Positions 1-11,410 of a DNA stretch of 64,000 bases are shown piece by piece. Within the stretch, counting starts at the first letter, position 1. The number at the start of each line of letters is the position of its first letter. The stretch is from Zychaea mexicana. Taxonomy: Eukaryota > Mucoromycota > Mucoromycetes > Mucorales > Lichtheimiaceae. The translations under genes were made by a program, and so were the position numbers. Under the pieces are notes generated by a model. It saw only the letters and a list, made by a program, of their open reading frames with translations, was not told where the DNA came from and did not search any database. The stretch spans positions 42,390 to 106,389 of the forward strand of contig NW_026516799.1 in assembly GCF_025766255.1 (NCBI RefSeq), given 5' to 3'.

Positions 1-2484
1 TTACAAGAGTAGAGCTGGTAACAAAGGATATGATTTCATCGGGAGACGTATGGACGTGTCCAACAAACATACTATTACAAAAAGTTGAGGAATGAGTAAA
101 GGTTCACCAATGTATATTTTGATATTTGATGTATGGTATATGATAAACATGATGACTACTGACCTTTCGATAGGTTTCACAAAAACCAAGTACTTGACAA
201 ATGCGCGCGATAAGATAGGAGGTAAGAACCTGGCAACGATTTGATCAAGACCTTTTAGTTCGCGAGTCTTTTGATAATGAGTGACGATCATGATAGACTG
301 GTATGCATTTGACCAATATAAACGGCGGTCGGCGTCGTGCGTGTTTCTTGTTAGTAGCGTAGCGATCTCTGAACATCGCGCTGTCTGCCCATATGTCATA
401 TGCATCACGACGAAAAGAAGCATTTGCAAACGCTCAACCCTCTTGATGTATGTTGTAATAGCGGCTCTGTTCCAGTCCACGTCGACACCATCGATACCGT
501 CGATGTATGTTTCGTGTAATTTGGGATCGTTCAATATTTTACACAATACATACTGATAATGGCTGTGCAGGTCGTTGCACTCGTCGTACACGAATGAATA
601 CCCGATTGTGGTATTGTTCGGCTCATCATACAGAGCAAGGTAGGAGTTGTTACTGATGCCCAATATCACATCGAGACTGATACCGTGTGTCAGCATGGCT
701 ATTTCGTTTTCAATTTTCTTCATAATGCTACTAGCAAGATGTGATATATGATGGAGCTTGACAGTTTCACACGAGTCAGCCAAAGTCAACTCGGTAAAGT
801 TTCCTTTTGTGGACCAGAATATGTAAGGCAAGCAGGAATCATTTGCTACTGATGTCGATGCAAGACGGCTTATTTCAACAAGTGCACCAAATGGAGTTGC
901 ATGGGCATCCATGAGGAAAGGAGCATACGTTTGTTCGAGTCTTCAGAAAAACAATAGTTAAGTTACTGTAAACGTCATGGAATATTTGTTTATGATAAAA
1001 AAATGTATATAGACATGGATACTTACTTCTCTAAAGCATGATCGACTTCGGACGGCTGCATGATGTCACATAAGACCACGAGTCGTAACTAATACTTCAA
1101 TTTTGCGATGACCGGGGTTATATCACGGGTAGGAACAAACTTGCCAGTGTAATCCAATGAGTTGATTATGAGGAACCGTATGAGCACGTAGCCAGAGGGA
1201 GGGGTGTTTAGCAGCTTTTTTTCTATGAGCGCGATCAACATCATTTTGTGAATTAACCGTCGTGCACTGGTATACTGCCGTTCCACATCTGGTCTTTTCG
1301 TTTCAGCGGTGGCAACAAGGACAAGAGATTCAACAAGATTTGTAATTGCGATAGGCGGAGAAAGCAAATACAATGACTTGTTATGCCTGGATCGGATCAA
1401 GAACAATATGAAATGTACACCAGTAGTAGCATACTTGTGGACGCTACCATCGCCTCCTAGTTTCTGGAAACCAACCTTGGGCACTCGTTCCTGCGCACTT
1501 GTGAGCATATATTGGACGAAGAGGCGATGTTAGTCATTCAGACAAGAAGAATACAAAATAACAATATCAAATGAGAAAAGAAATTACAGTATACATACAC
1601 GTCATGCATCAGTAAGCGCCGGATAAAGTAGTCCATCGAATCAATATTATTGTGCATACAGTCAAATTACAATCGCACGGCCTTTATAACGTATTGCAGT
1701 ATAGCGTCGCCTGTATCAACTGGTTTCATAAGGTCGACCAGGTCTTGCATAGTCGCACCTATGAGAGAAACAAATTATATCAGAGCTTTTAGTATAGAAT
1801 TCATTATTCAAAGGCGCAATATCATGACTAATTGAAGCAAACGGTTTTTTATCATTACCAGTAGAGCACCAATCGGCGACATAATGATTCCACTTGAGAT
1901 GAGAATAAAACCAGCTTAGAAGGCGGTTGTCGCTGGTGATGGGCCTTCCTTCATCTGCAGTCGGTGGAGCAATGGAAGATCCAACATTCATGATTACTTG
2001 TTGCATAACTGGTGCTAACTCGTCTGAGACGTTACCACAATCGTCGTTACCACACGTGTCAACATTCATCACGACCGTTGTGTCGTCCGCGCCATAGCAT
2101 TCCTTCGTGTGCTGGTGCAAGTTGCTTATAGATGCTGCTGTATATGTAGCGGTACAGTGTATACAATGAAAAAGGTCGTCAGCGCCCCGTTCAATCACAA
2201 TTTTCTCACCTATAAAACACAACAAAGCTAAGCATTTGAAATTATTAGAGAGCAATATTAGCTTACTGTTCACTTTTAAACAAGGAAGGAAACAACAATA
2301 TATAGCATGACACAAAAAAAAATGAAAAAGACTTACCATCGGGATACGTGACAGTTGCATTCTTCTGATGGGCGATACGAACATGACGTTCACGATCGTA
2401 TTCGCTAGGAAACAGAGCACCACATCCAGCATGGCTACATTCAAATATACGCATATCAATAGGTGAGATGGGCGAGTTGGACAT
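1..2484 (-). pseudogene. C2H2 / telomere-linked RecQ-helicase-like N-terminal region (partial, decayed)
   Basis: Multi-exon minus-strand gene running off the left edge. Exon 1 (2484-2337) holds a C2H2 finger (C-x4-C-x12-H-x4-H) and ends at a GTAAGT donor. Exon 2 begins at 2209 after TATAG, in phase, and holds a second C2H2-like motif (CIHCTATY...HQHTKEC). Later exons (about 1764-1620, 1530-1030 and 940-1) carry a YAPF...TPFGALVEISRL block and a GQTARCSEI...HYQKT...ARFLPPILS block. I associate this block order with the region preceding the helicase in fungal telomere-linked RecQ-like genes; that is recollection, not a search. In-frame stops follow KAVRL (TAA) and IAKLKY (TAG), so I call it a pseudogene. 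No helicase motif lies inside the window. It could instead be a tyrosine-recombinase-like protein. Confidence 0.5.
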
Positions 2485-5400
2485 TGTAAAGAATAAGGAT
2501 GTTATAAAGCGAAGCAGATAAGCGATGATAAAATGTAATAAAGTATAATTAGCAAATTATGGCTTCATGACCGCGGCCTTTTATACTTTTTTTTTCTTTT
2601 TACAACAATGAGTAGAAGTCTCTATGTACTATGACAGTTCCATACAACGGCTTATCAAGAAAGCGGCGATTACAAAGCAACGGGACGATTAGAAATAGAG
2701 GATCAGCTAGAAGCAAAAGTGGATTAGCGATAGCTATTATCGATAAACTGTAATCTAATGACATCATTTCTCCTTTTTTTAGGAAAATAAGGGTAGAGGC
2801 GAATATGTGATGAGAAGTTGAATAGTAATTGATATGATCAACCATTAATTGTAATTCAGTTAGCATGAAAAACAAATGAGAGAGGTTCGCCTAATGAGTC
2901 TAATAGTAGATATAGTCGACATACCATGAAACCAATAGTATCATAGCTGCAGTTTGTTTATTTGGGAAAATGGATGCAGTGAGCTTTTGAAAAAAAGGGT
3001 CGATCACAAAAGAGAGTCGATTAGTAATAAGAACGCTTGCAAATTGTGAATTGATTAGTAACAAGTTTTTACAGGAAAGGGTCCAGAAAAAAAAGTAGGG
3101 TCCAGTTGAAAAAAGGGGTCAACAACTTGTGACAAATTTATGGGAATAAAGGGTCTGTGTGAAAAAGGGGTTTGTACAAAAAAAGGGTCGGCTAATATCA
3201 GACATGATCAACAAACTATTTATTATTGACAACATAGCAGCAACTGTTATACAACACAAGTTCGGTATTTTCCCATAAGATTTGCGCCTTTCACTTTTCA
3301 GGGTGGCGTCGTTTACAATGTAAAATATACAGCAATGGGCCACCAAGTAAAAAAAAACATAACTCGCGTAGATAAACGACAGCACCTGGACCACTTTGCG
3401 GCTGGACCTTTTTTTTTAGTTCATCGCTTTCAATCTCATATAATGCAATTTACAACGCAAATTATTGTATCAATGTATACAAATCGAGTTGGTCTTGCAT
3501 TTTTTAGAGCAAATGTATGTCATATTTTACATGGGTAAAGGATCACGCAGCAGCAGTATAGGGTACCTCTCTGAACAACGCGTCATTCTGATTTATAAGC
3601 TGATATGAGGACCACTGTGCGGTAGTTTGGTCGATCAGCATATATATTATGCCTTTTCCAAGCACGTATACAAGTAAGGCAATACAATCATAGTGATTAT
3701 ATTTACTTTTGTTGACTGTCAGCAGTAGTATTATAGTATCAAGCTCTTGTTTGCTTCCTCATTTACAATGATTTGAATCGCAATATCAATGAAGCTAAGC
3801 ATCATGATCAGCAGTGAAATCAACAACGTCATATAAACATTGTGGTAATTGTAGACTGGATTCACATCAAAGAAAACAACAACGTCATAAAGTTACTGTA
3901 ATAAGTTTAGACGTAGACAACAACAACAACGATAAAGAGATTGGTCTAATTACGCCATCGTAATGTATATCGATTCTTACATATAAGAGTGAATATGTAA
4001 TAACCATTACAAATTACAATAATAAAGCTTATAGTATAGAAGTACTACATCGTACGATACTGTTTTATGCGCTTCTTACTAATGCCACATACAACATAGC
4101 ATGTGCACGATTCGGTAGTTTGCTTGGTACAGAAAAAATATGCAATTGGTACTGAGCTATTTTTGCTTGTACTTTTATGTTCTTTATACGGATAGGTGCA
4201 CATGAAGATGGCGAGACCAGATTCAGACAACATCAACAAGATACTAATTATTCAATTAGATCAATTGCATCATTTCATTGATCTCATGAAGGATATGGAT
4301 ATCTCTGTTGAGTAAAAAGCAATTATCAACTTTTTGAATAATTACATATCAACTTGTTCTGTGTATAAAGATGCAAAGATTGTAGCGGTAATGATGTAGT
4401 TGTATATATGCATTTAACCTTATATTGATGTGGAAAAAGCCGAATGATATCATCTATAGTAGATCTTATAACAGCGATCAACATGAGGTACTGATTATTC
4501 TTCACATTAGTTATTTCGATAACGACATCATTATATCGATTCTTTCTGCTACATATATAGCATTTAATATGGTGGTACGCTTCAACATACTGCTGCGGTA
4601 TAACTATTATACAGTATCCAGGCGATTGCCGTTTTGTTTGAGCTGGTCTATTAAAAGAATTGGTTGAAAGGTATGTATCATATTTCACAAGAGATGTTTG
4701 CAAAAATGACTATATGCAAAAAAACCATGACGAAAGTTGGACTGAAAATTGAGTATAGATAGATGCTACCATTTTTTTATGGGAGGGGGCCAGTGTTTTG
4801 AATAAAATCATTACAATTTGCAACAGTGAATCTTTATTCTTTGACGAAGTGTTCATCGTCAACAACAATGATACTCAATTTACAGTAGATGCCATCGTCA
4901 AAATGATCCAAGATTGCAAATCAAAATGAATTCAGAGCGCTACTATGAAAGATATGAAGTACGGAGAATTGAGAATTTGTTTTATACGTAGATGTATAAT
5001 ATAAAGATATATGTTAAGCACTGCTCTCGACGCAACTTACTGCATTATTTCTTTTTTTCAGGAGCATCGAACAATAATGAAATGGCCAACAAGGCATTGA
5101 CGATGACGATTACGTTGGCCAAAACTTTAACTGCTAGTAATGTTGGTAGAGGAGGGAAAAGGTACTGGAAGTATTGTCGGTCACTGCTAGTTGACACACA
5201 GATATATAGATTTAGCATTCACATTTTTTCTCCTTGAGTGCAAGCATTATTCAACTAGTTTGACAATTGCAATTGGCAAGATCGTGAAAGGGGCTCTTAT
5301 TCCAAACAGCAATACCGAAAGTGAGAATGAAAATTCTGTAATACTATCATAATATGTATTATTGCTATTCTAACTTTCCTAATGTTTATTTTACTGTGCA

Positions 5401-6214
5401 TCCATTTTTTTCATTTGAATGACATTGGCGTTATATGACGGACGCAGATTGTCAAAAACAGAAGAATGCTCTTAGAATAATAATTACATGCGTTTATTTC
5501 TCATCCTCGCTGATCAATAAAGAAACCGTGTATTGATAAATGTGAAAGGAGGTTTTATTGAGAGAGAGCCTAATACCCTTTTGTAACGCTATGAAAGAGC
5601 TGGTTTGGTGATGTTGACGGTATATAAAAATTGTTCTACTCTGCTTTATCTATTGGTAATAGAAGGTGTCGTGGTATTAGTTATGCTTGGGACTTTGACC
5701 GCTTTTACAATTCCTGCAATCACAATTATGTTTGTAGTTAGTTATTCTGCAATGGTCGATTGGGATCTTACTTTTGGCATGCTGTATACATTGACACAAT
5801 GAAATAGGTAAAAACGTCTGTCCCTTAAGTCGCAGTATTTCAATAGCAGCAATTACGAATGCAGTGTATGGCTTTCAAATTTAATATCATGAACGGTGGT
5901 GTACGTCGTCAATTAGATCAAGGAGCACGGATAAGCTGTGAATAAAGACTAACCACATTGACTGTTTCAAATTCAAAGTATATACTTATATAATATGTTA
6001 CAGTATACTTCTATATCGTTATGTACATGCTGTCGTTTCATTGAGCACGAATAGCGATAAATCCGCTGGAGAAATGCTGTTATATATACATTACATTCAC
6101 GACAGCATAATATTGATATTATTGGCACAAGGTGTATAACCCTCTTATAGAAATCATCTATCATACATAGTCTACTATAAATTGTGCTTATGCACCGTTT
6201 ATCTACATAGTGTA
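2485..6214. other. AT-rich stretch without recognisable gene
   Basis: Only short ORFs of fewer than 140 codons, with no conserved motif, are seen on either strand. Between about 2990 and 3190 there is a cluster of A-run plus GGGTC motifs (separate finding). I see no tRNA, no paired terminal repeats and no transposase motif. Confidence 0.6.
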
Positions 6215-9200
6215 TGGTGCCCGTTACCTAGAAACGTAAATTTTTGGACCAATTTTTGATGTTTTATTTCAGCTTTTTTCACTTATACAACCTACTTTTT
6301 TGGCTTCATAGAACGATAGAGAGAGGCTCAAAGAGCAATTCTATGAAGCGTTTATATTTACTTACAGGCAAAAAAAATTGAGAAATAAAGCGTCGAAGTT
6401 GGGGTAGATTCGAAAATTTAGCAGAGGATTTTGTCAGAATGTCCACCCCACCATACACTAGTGTATGACATTGAATCGGCGATCTCCATATTAGGAAGGT
6501 AGTGTAACATTAGTGATAAGCGCCGGTGCAATATATACCTCAGCCTTCCAATCAACATTGACTGTAATGGTGCCATGTAAATTATAAGTAGGATGACAAA
6601 GTTTTATTGTTCCTTCTTCTTCCAAAACATTCCATACAATGGGGAGACTCAACAAGCGCCAGAAGCACCTTAAAAGCATGCAAGAGTCAAAGAACACACT
6701 CAAGTAAATTTCTTGTGCATTTAAAGAGAACTGTCAGGCTTTAAGAATCATTTGAGAGTAGTTTGTTTACATTAAGTCATCCTACCCCTCATTACTAGCG
6801 TTAATGAGCCTACTTGGGTACCACTTGTGGATAACGTGAACGAAAGTGAATACAATGAGCTTTTCGATTTCGACGATGAAATGTGGGAGGATACTGCCGA
6901 AAGTACCAATCAAGACGCTGCTGATGCAGAGGACTGGCAGCTGCTTGGAGTTTCTGCAACAACCTTAGTAGATTCTGCCACCAATTTGAGTCTTGAGTGG
7001 AGAGATGGTGCTGATGACTACCTTCCAGACTATAGAGGTGTGATTGACTTATTTCTTCTAGTTTGTTTGTTGACTGTTTTATCTTCTTACTGCAGTCGTT
7101 TCCAAATACAAGAAATGGCAAAAAAACTGCACAGCGCCGTCGTAGAAATGCAAGAGAGCTCGCTGCATCGGGTAAAAAGCATCGAAAAATAACAGAGTTC
7201 TTTGCTGCGTCATCGACCACTGATCCATCGTCATTGTCAGCTGCAGATGAAGTCTTGATCGTTCTCGAAGATCAATCGCTAATGAAGGAGAGACATGCGG
7301 CTTTGCAACAACTGATGCAGACCAGCAAAAACCAGCAGTCGCCATCAGGCCAAATGAAGCCATACGATGTCCTATGGTACAATTGTGTCTTGCAATTCCT
7401 GGGATATCTAATCGAGCACCAAGGCCAAAAGAAACAGAAAATCGTCGAATCTGAAAGAATTGCGAAACAATTAGGTGGTGGTTCCATACAGTATTTGGGT
7501 CGGGCAATCAGATCGTGGACCAAATCATATGTTCTCACTAGCGAAGTAACTGCTCATCGCCAAGGCAAGCATTCTAAGCGAATTTCTCTGCTTGCCGATG
7601 AGGATATCAAGCTTGCAATTTGCAAGTGGATCAAAGAGCAGCCCCCACAGCAAAGAAAAGTGGAGCTGATCAGAAAAAAATTGCAAGAAGATATCATCCC
7701 ACGAAAGCTTGGTTTGCTGGTATCGATTGGTGAAAGAACAGTTGCGAGAGCTTTGCACTTGTGGGGATACAAATTCCGAAAAAATATGAAGAATGTACGT
7801 ATGAATGCTTTTTACCATTTGACTATCTATATACATTGAGTGGATATATCGGCTGAACGGATTTAGAAGTTGAGTGGATGTAAAGATCAGCAGATATTGT
7901 AGGCTGAGCTCAGATTCTTTTATAAGTTTTTTACGATGGCCACGAAAGAGATGATGTGGTGATATATAGAAAGGAATGGACCAAGAGATTGCTGACATAC
8001 GCCAAAAATATGGTCACATACACCGGCGAGAGTATGGAAATCGAGTGTGTTCCGGACACTGTATGTAATGGCGATACCCGTTATGTGTTAGTTACATATG
8101 ACGAGTGCATTTTTTACTCAAACGACGGTGTCAAATCTGCATGGTTCACTGAGGAAGAAACCGTGTTGACACCTAAAAGTCAAGGTCAATCTATAACGAT
8201 TTCTGACTTTATGTGCCCCTGCCATGGATCGTTGAAGATTGATCCAGATGATGAAAGATTTAGTGATCTCCAATGCAGAAATCCAGAGCAATCTTCTATC
8301 CTGGTGCAAATAGGGACGGCTACTAGACTAGCATGAATATAGTGAAGCAATTACGCGAGCGAGCCATCCCTATCTTCAATGCACTACATGGAGACGATAG
8401 CATTAGTATGTGCACGTGAAGGGAGAATATTATATATTACTTGATTTTGAGTTTTTAACGATCGTAAGTAGCTGTTTTCTGCTTCGACCAGAGTAGCAAT
8501 CATAACGCGTTTGCACCAGATGCGTTATGCGTTAATAGAATGAGTCTGCATCCCACAGACGCGGATGCCGATCCTGGCAACCATTTTAAGTCCGGATGGT
8601 TTTATACCGAGCTCTCCGGGTATGGGAGGGTACCAAAGCCGCAAAACATGTATTTTAAAGATGATAATGGACAACTGAAGTTTAAAGGCATCAAAAGAGT
8701 AAGTGATCATATTTTTTTAGCTTGAAGCTAATGCCGATATATATGTTTTCTGTGCACTAAGATCTTGTCCTGTATCTATCATTTATAAAATGGTTTAGAT
8801 CTTGCAAGAGTGTGGCGCATGGATTCCTGGTCTATTGTTGACATGTAAGAACAGCCCTGGTACATCTGATAACCGCTGTTGCGCTCGTCATCTTCTTGGG
8901 TCCCATCCTGATTTTCGGAGACAGGTGACAGCTCTTGCAGAAACTGTTGAAAATGCTGGCCATGTATTCGATCTGTATCCCAAGTTTCATTGCGAATGCA
9001 ACTTTATTGAAAGATACTGGGGTGCTGTAAAGAGATTTGCCAGGGAAGAATGTGATTATAGCTTCAGATCCCTCTCCCAAAACATTACACAATATTTAGA
9101 TAGCATTCCTTTAGCTATGATACGTCGCTTTGAGCGAAAAGCATGGCGTTATATTGACGCATATGAGAAAGGACTCACTGGACGAAAAGCAGAAAAAGCC

Positions 9201-9350
9201 ATGAAGAAATATAAATCCCACCGGCGAATTTTCTACATTGATGATCTCACAGATGAAGAATAAATATCGCTAGCTAAAAATAGAAGTTTATAGAGGCAGA
9301 AATTAAAAATTTTGAAATGTCCACTTGTCGTTTCTAGGTGGCGGGCACCA
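6215..9350 (+). mobile_element. Tc1/mariner-like DNA transposon (element Tc1-1)
   Basis: The termini form an imperfect inverted repeat. The left end reads TGGTGCCCGTTACCTAGAAA and the reverse complement of the right end reads TGGTGCCCGCCACCTAGAAA. Both sides are flanked by TA (6213-6214 and 9351-9352), the duplication expected for Tc1/mariner. Length is 3,136 bp with one transposase gene inside. A short stretch near 6435-6470 contains another CACCATAC-like motif, possibly a subterminal site. Terminal identity is high and damage is light, suggesting a fairly young copy. Confidence 0.85.
6827..9263 (+). pseudogene. DDE transposase of Tc1-1, five exons, one stop and one frameshift
   Basis: Proposed exons are 6827-7039, 7096-7798, 7927-8405, 8472-8698 and 8799-9263; splice phases fit. 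The N-terminus is acidic, then basic and helical (NGKKTAQRRRRNARELAA). The catalytic core contains FYDGHERDDVVIYR, VTYDECIFYSNDG (first D region), FCFDQSSNH (second D) and FHCECNFIERYWGAVKR (final E), which is the layout of a fungal Tc1/mariner-like DDE_3 family. The frame shifts by one near 8275-8285, and TAG at 8324-8326 replaces an expected Trp after the PGANRDGY block. It ends with an Arg/Lys-rich tail. Without those two lesions the gene would be full length. Confidence 0.85.
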
Positions 9351-9509
9351 TACAGCTAGAGATAAAACTATTATTGCATTGAATACGCTTATCATAGCAG
9401 TGTGATGTGAGAAGATATGTTTTGATAATATTGCATTTGAAGTAGGCTGTATTTGTGCTACATCATACTTTTGCTACATTATATATTGCTTTGTGGTCGC
9501 AACATGCCA

Positions 9510-9775
9510 TTATTTATTACATCGTGTCTTACTACACCATCTTTGACTATACCGTATTTCTACCACGCAGTGTTCTACTACATCGTCTTCAACTACGATG
9601 CATTTCTATTACGTCGTATTTTACTACGTCGTATTTCTACCACGCCGTGTTTTACTACGTCGCATTTCTACCACGCCGTGTTTTACTACGTTGTCTTTTA
9701 CTATATGGTATTTCTATTACGCCGTGTTTTACTACGTCATATTTCTATTACCTCTTGTTTTTTATATGTCGTTGT
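9510..9775. repeat. Minisatellite with about 15/30-bp unit
   Basis: Degenerate tandem array whose unit alternates TTTCTACCACGCCGTG and TTTTACTACGTCGTA-like halves. All three plus frames stay largely open and give repetitive Tyr/Leu/Arg-rich peptides, so the ORFs here are by-products of the repeat. Units diverge toward both ends. Confidence 0.8.
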
Positions 9776-10459
9776 CTTAAATATGATATGTATTGAGAAT
9801 AGATACCATGTATTCAACTTGAGATAGTGCACTAGTAATGAACAATATAGACGTATTTTTTTGAAAGGATAATATGTCCGTATTACACAGATAAAAATAC
9901 GATCGTATTAATATGTCCATATTAAATAATACGATTTCATTAATAAAATGGACGTGCAAACAATATATTATTAAATGGTGGAAGCGTCGACGTCGATGGT
10001 AAAAGGAATCGGCAAAATGATCATGTGCGTTTGGAGCAAGAACAAAGACAAGAAAGGCCTTCGTTTTTACCACAATGCTATACCAACGAACACACACACG
10101 CGCACACATATATGTATATCTAATATGTACGTTCGTTCTTACCTCCATCTCACCATATATATTATAATTACGTGGTGATACCAACTTCATCTCGAATCGC
10201 TGTTACAGTTGTGTCTATTGGAATTGATTTGAGCAGGTTTGACAGTGACCGTTAGTATAAAAGTGCAGATGCTTATTTCTGCCGCAAATCGTAATTACTC
10301 TCCCTGTGCTATTTACTACCGCTCCCCGTTCTCAATGAGCTTTACGATGTACAGATGCACTTTCATAGTTACCTTGTCTCAAGATGAATGGCAGACTATG
10401 TAGTTACAATGCTTTTTTTTGATCGCTGACAAAACATATACTGCTGCATTCAATTTTTT

Positions 10460-10569
10460 CTCCAAGTCCCTTTATTCTGTGCCTGCTTCCCTTCACCTAT
10501 CTGACTTTCAAAAAAATTGAAAACTGGAGGGGGCCAAAGTTAAAGTCAGGGCAGAATAAGGAACTTGAG
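10460..10569. repeat. Small foldback element (MITE-like), about 110 bp
   Basis: The left arm starts CTCCAAGTCCCTTTATTCTG and the right arm, reverse-complemented, reads CTCAAGTTCCTTATTCTGCC. They can pair for about 24 bp around a pyrimidine-rich then purine-rich centre. It has no coding capacity. No convincing target duplication is visible. Confidence 0.6.
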
Positions 10570-10775
10570 GGTTACCCCCCCTTATGACATAATGGTGTTA
10601 TGCTGAAAAATCAAATTCTCAGCAAATTTGCTCAAAATTCAAATTCTCAGCAAATTTGCTGAAAATTCAAATTTCAGCAATCCTCATTTTTCCGACAGGG
10701 TTAGCCCCCCTTATGACATAATAGTGTTATGCTGAAAAATCAAATTCTCAGCAATCCTCATTTCCTCATTTTTCC
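10570..10775. repeat. Direct repeat of about 120 bp, two copies
   Basis: The block CCCCCCTTATGACATAAT, followed by GTGTTATGCTGAAAAATC and CAGCA-rich sequence, occurs from about 10574 and again from about 10705. Inside, AAATTCTCAGCAAATTTGCT recurs. Similar CAGCAAAAT-type sequence is found near 24917-24945. It is non-coding. Confidence 0.6.
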
Positions 10776-10832
10776 AAGCAATGTTAGAAATCACATCCTG
10801 TGCGGTCACCTCACGGGTTGACTCTAATGAAG

Positions 10833-11050
10833 GACACTAATGGTTCTCCTTATCACTAATAGTGTCATGAATATTTCTTTATATATTAATAGCTCATTCC
10901 ATTCACCACCATATATAAAGTTACCCTTTCAGGGTTAAAAGCTTCCTTCGGGAGCTAACTTTATATATTCATCATAAGGACAAAGGTATGTGGTGGTGTT
11001 GGTGTACCAACATGATGGAAAGGTAAACCTTTCTCATCAACCACTACCAC
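10833..11050 (+). ncRNA. Candidate structured RNA: hairpin plus two consecutive three-way junctions
   Basis: Visible pairings are GACACTA 10833-10839 with 10860-10866; TATATAAAGTTA 10912-10923 with 10956-10967, enclosing ACCCT-TTC-AGGGT (10923-10935) and a hairpin closed by C-TTCG-G (10940-10956); and GTGGTGGTG 10990-10998 with 11042-11050, enclosing TTGG-TGTA-CCAA (10999-11010) and GAAAGGT-AA-ACCTTTC (11018-11033). No ORF is present. It could be transcribed RNA, an organelle-derived double-hairpin element, or DNA foldback structure. No family is recognised. Confidence 0.35.
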
Positions 11051-11118
11051 TAGAGTTTTAATCTATAACAATTAATTTAGCAATAAATTGATAATTAATT
11101 TTAGTTATTCCTTCCACT

Positions 11119-11190
11119 GTCAAGCGTTCAAATAAAAATCTAACTTTGTTGATTTTTAAATGAACTGGGCGTCGTCGTACCTCCTAGCCT
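11119..11190 (+). repeat. Dispersed 75-bp repeat, copy 1
   Basis: The motif GTCAAGCGTTCAAATAAAAA, continuing through AACTTTGTTGATTTTTAAAT to AACTGGGCG and CCTAGCCTG, is found here and again at about 12216-12290. Both copies lie in very AT-rich islands next to or inside the gypsy-2 remnant, suggesting two insertions of one AT-rich element. Confidence 0.65.
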
Positions 11191-11410
11191 GTTTTAAATT
11201 AATTATTTAAGGATATAACAGCTTATACAATTTAAAAAGGTTTATATAAAACCTAAACCTTTTGAAGAATTATAAATAAAAAAAGTTAAAAAAATCTTAA
11301 ACATTTAAAAAACAAAAAAGTTATAATATAATTTTTTATTTTTCCTAAGCATGTTTAAACAATGATATATCTTTAATTAATAAAACAGTTAAAGGAATTA
11401 CAGTTAAGGA

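Noticed and set aside
281..556. Plus-strand 91-codon ORF over the helicase-like gene
   Set aside because: Antisense shadow of the better supported minus-strand frame; no motif.
9453..9827. 124-codon plus ORF in the minisatellite
   Set aside because: Frame is open only because of the tandem unit; same region is open in other frames.
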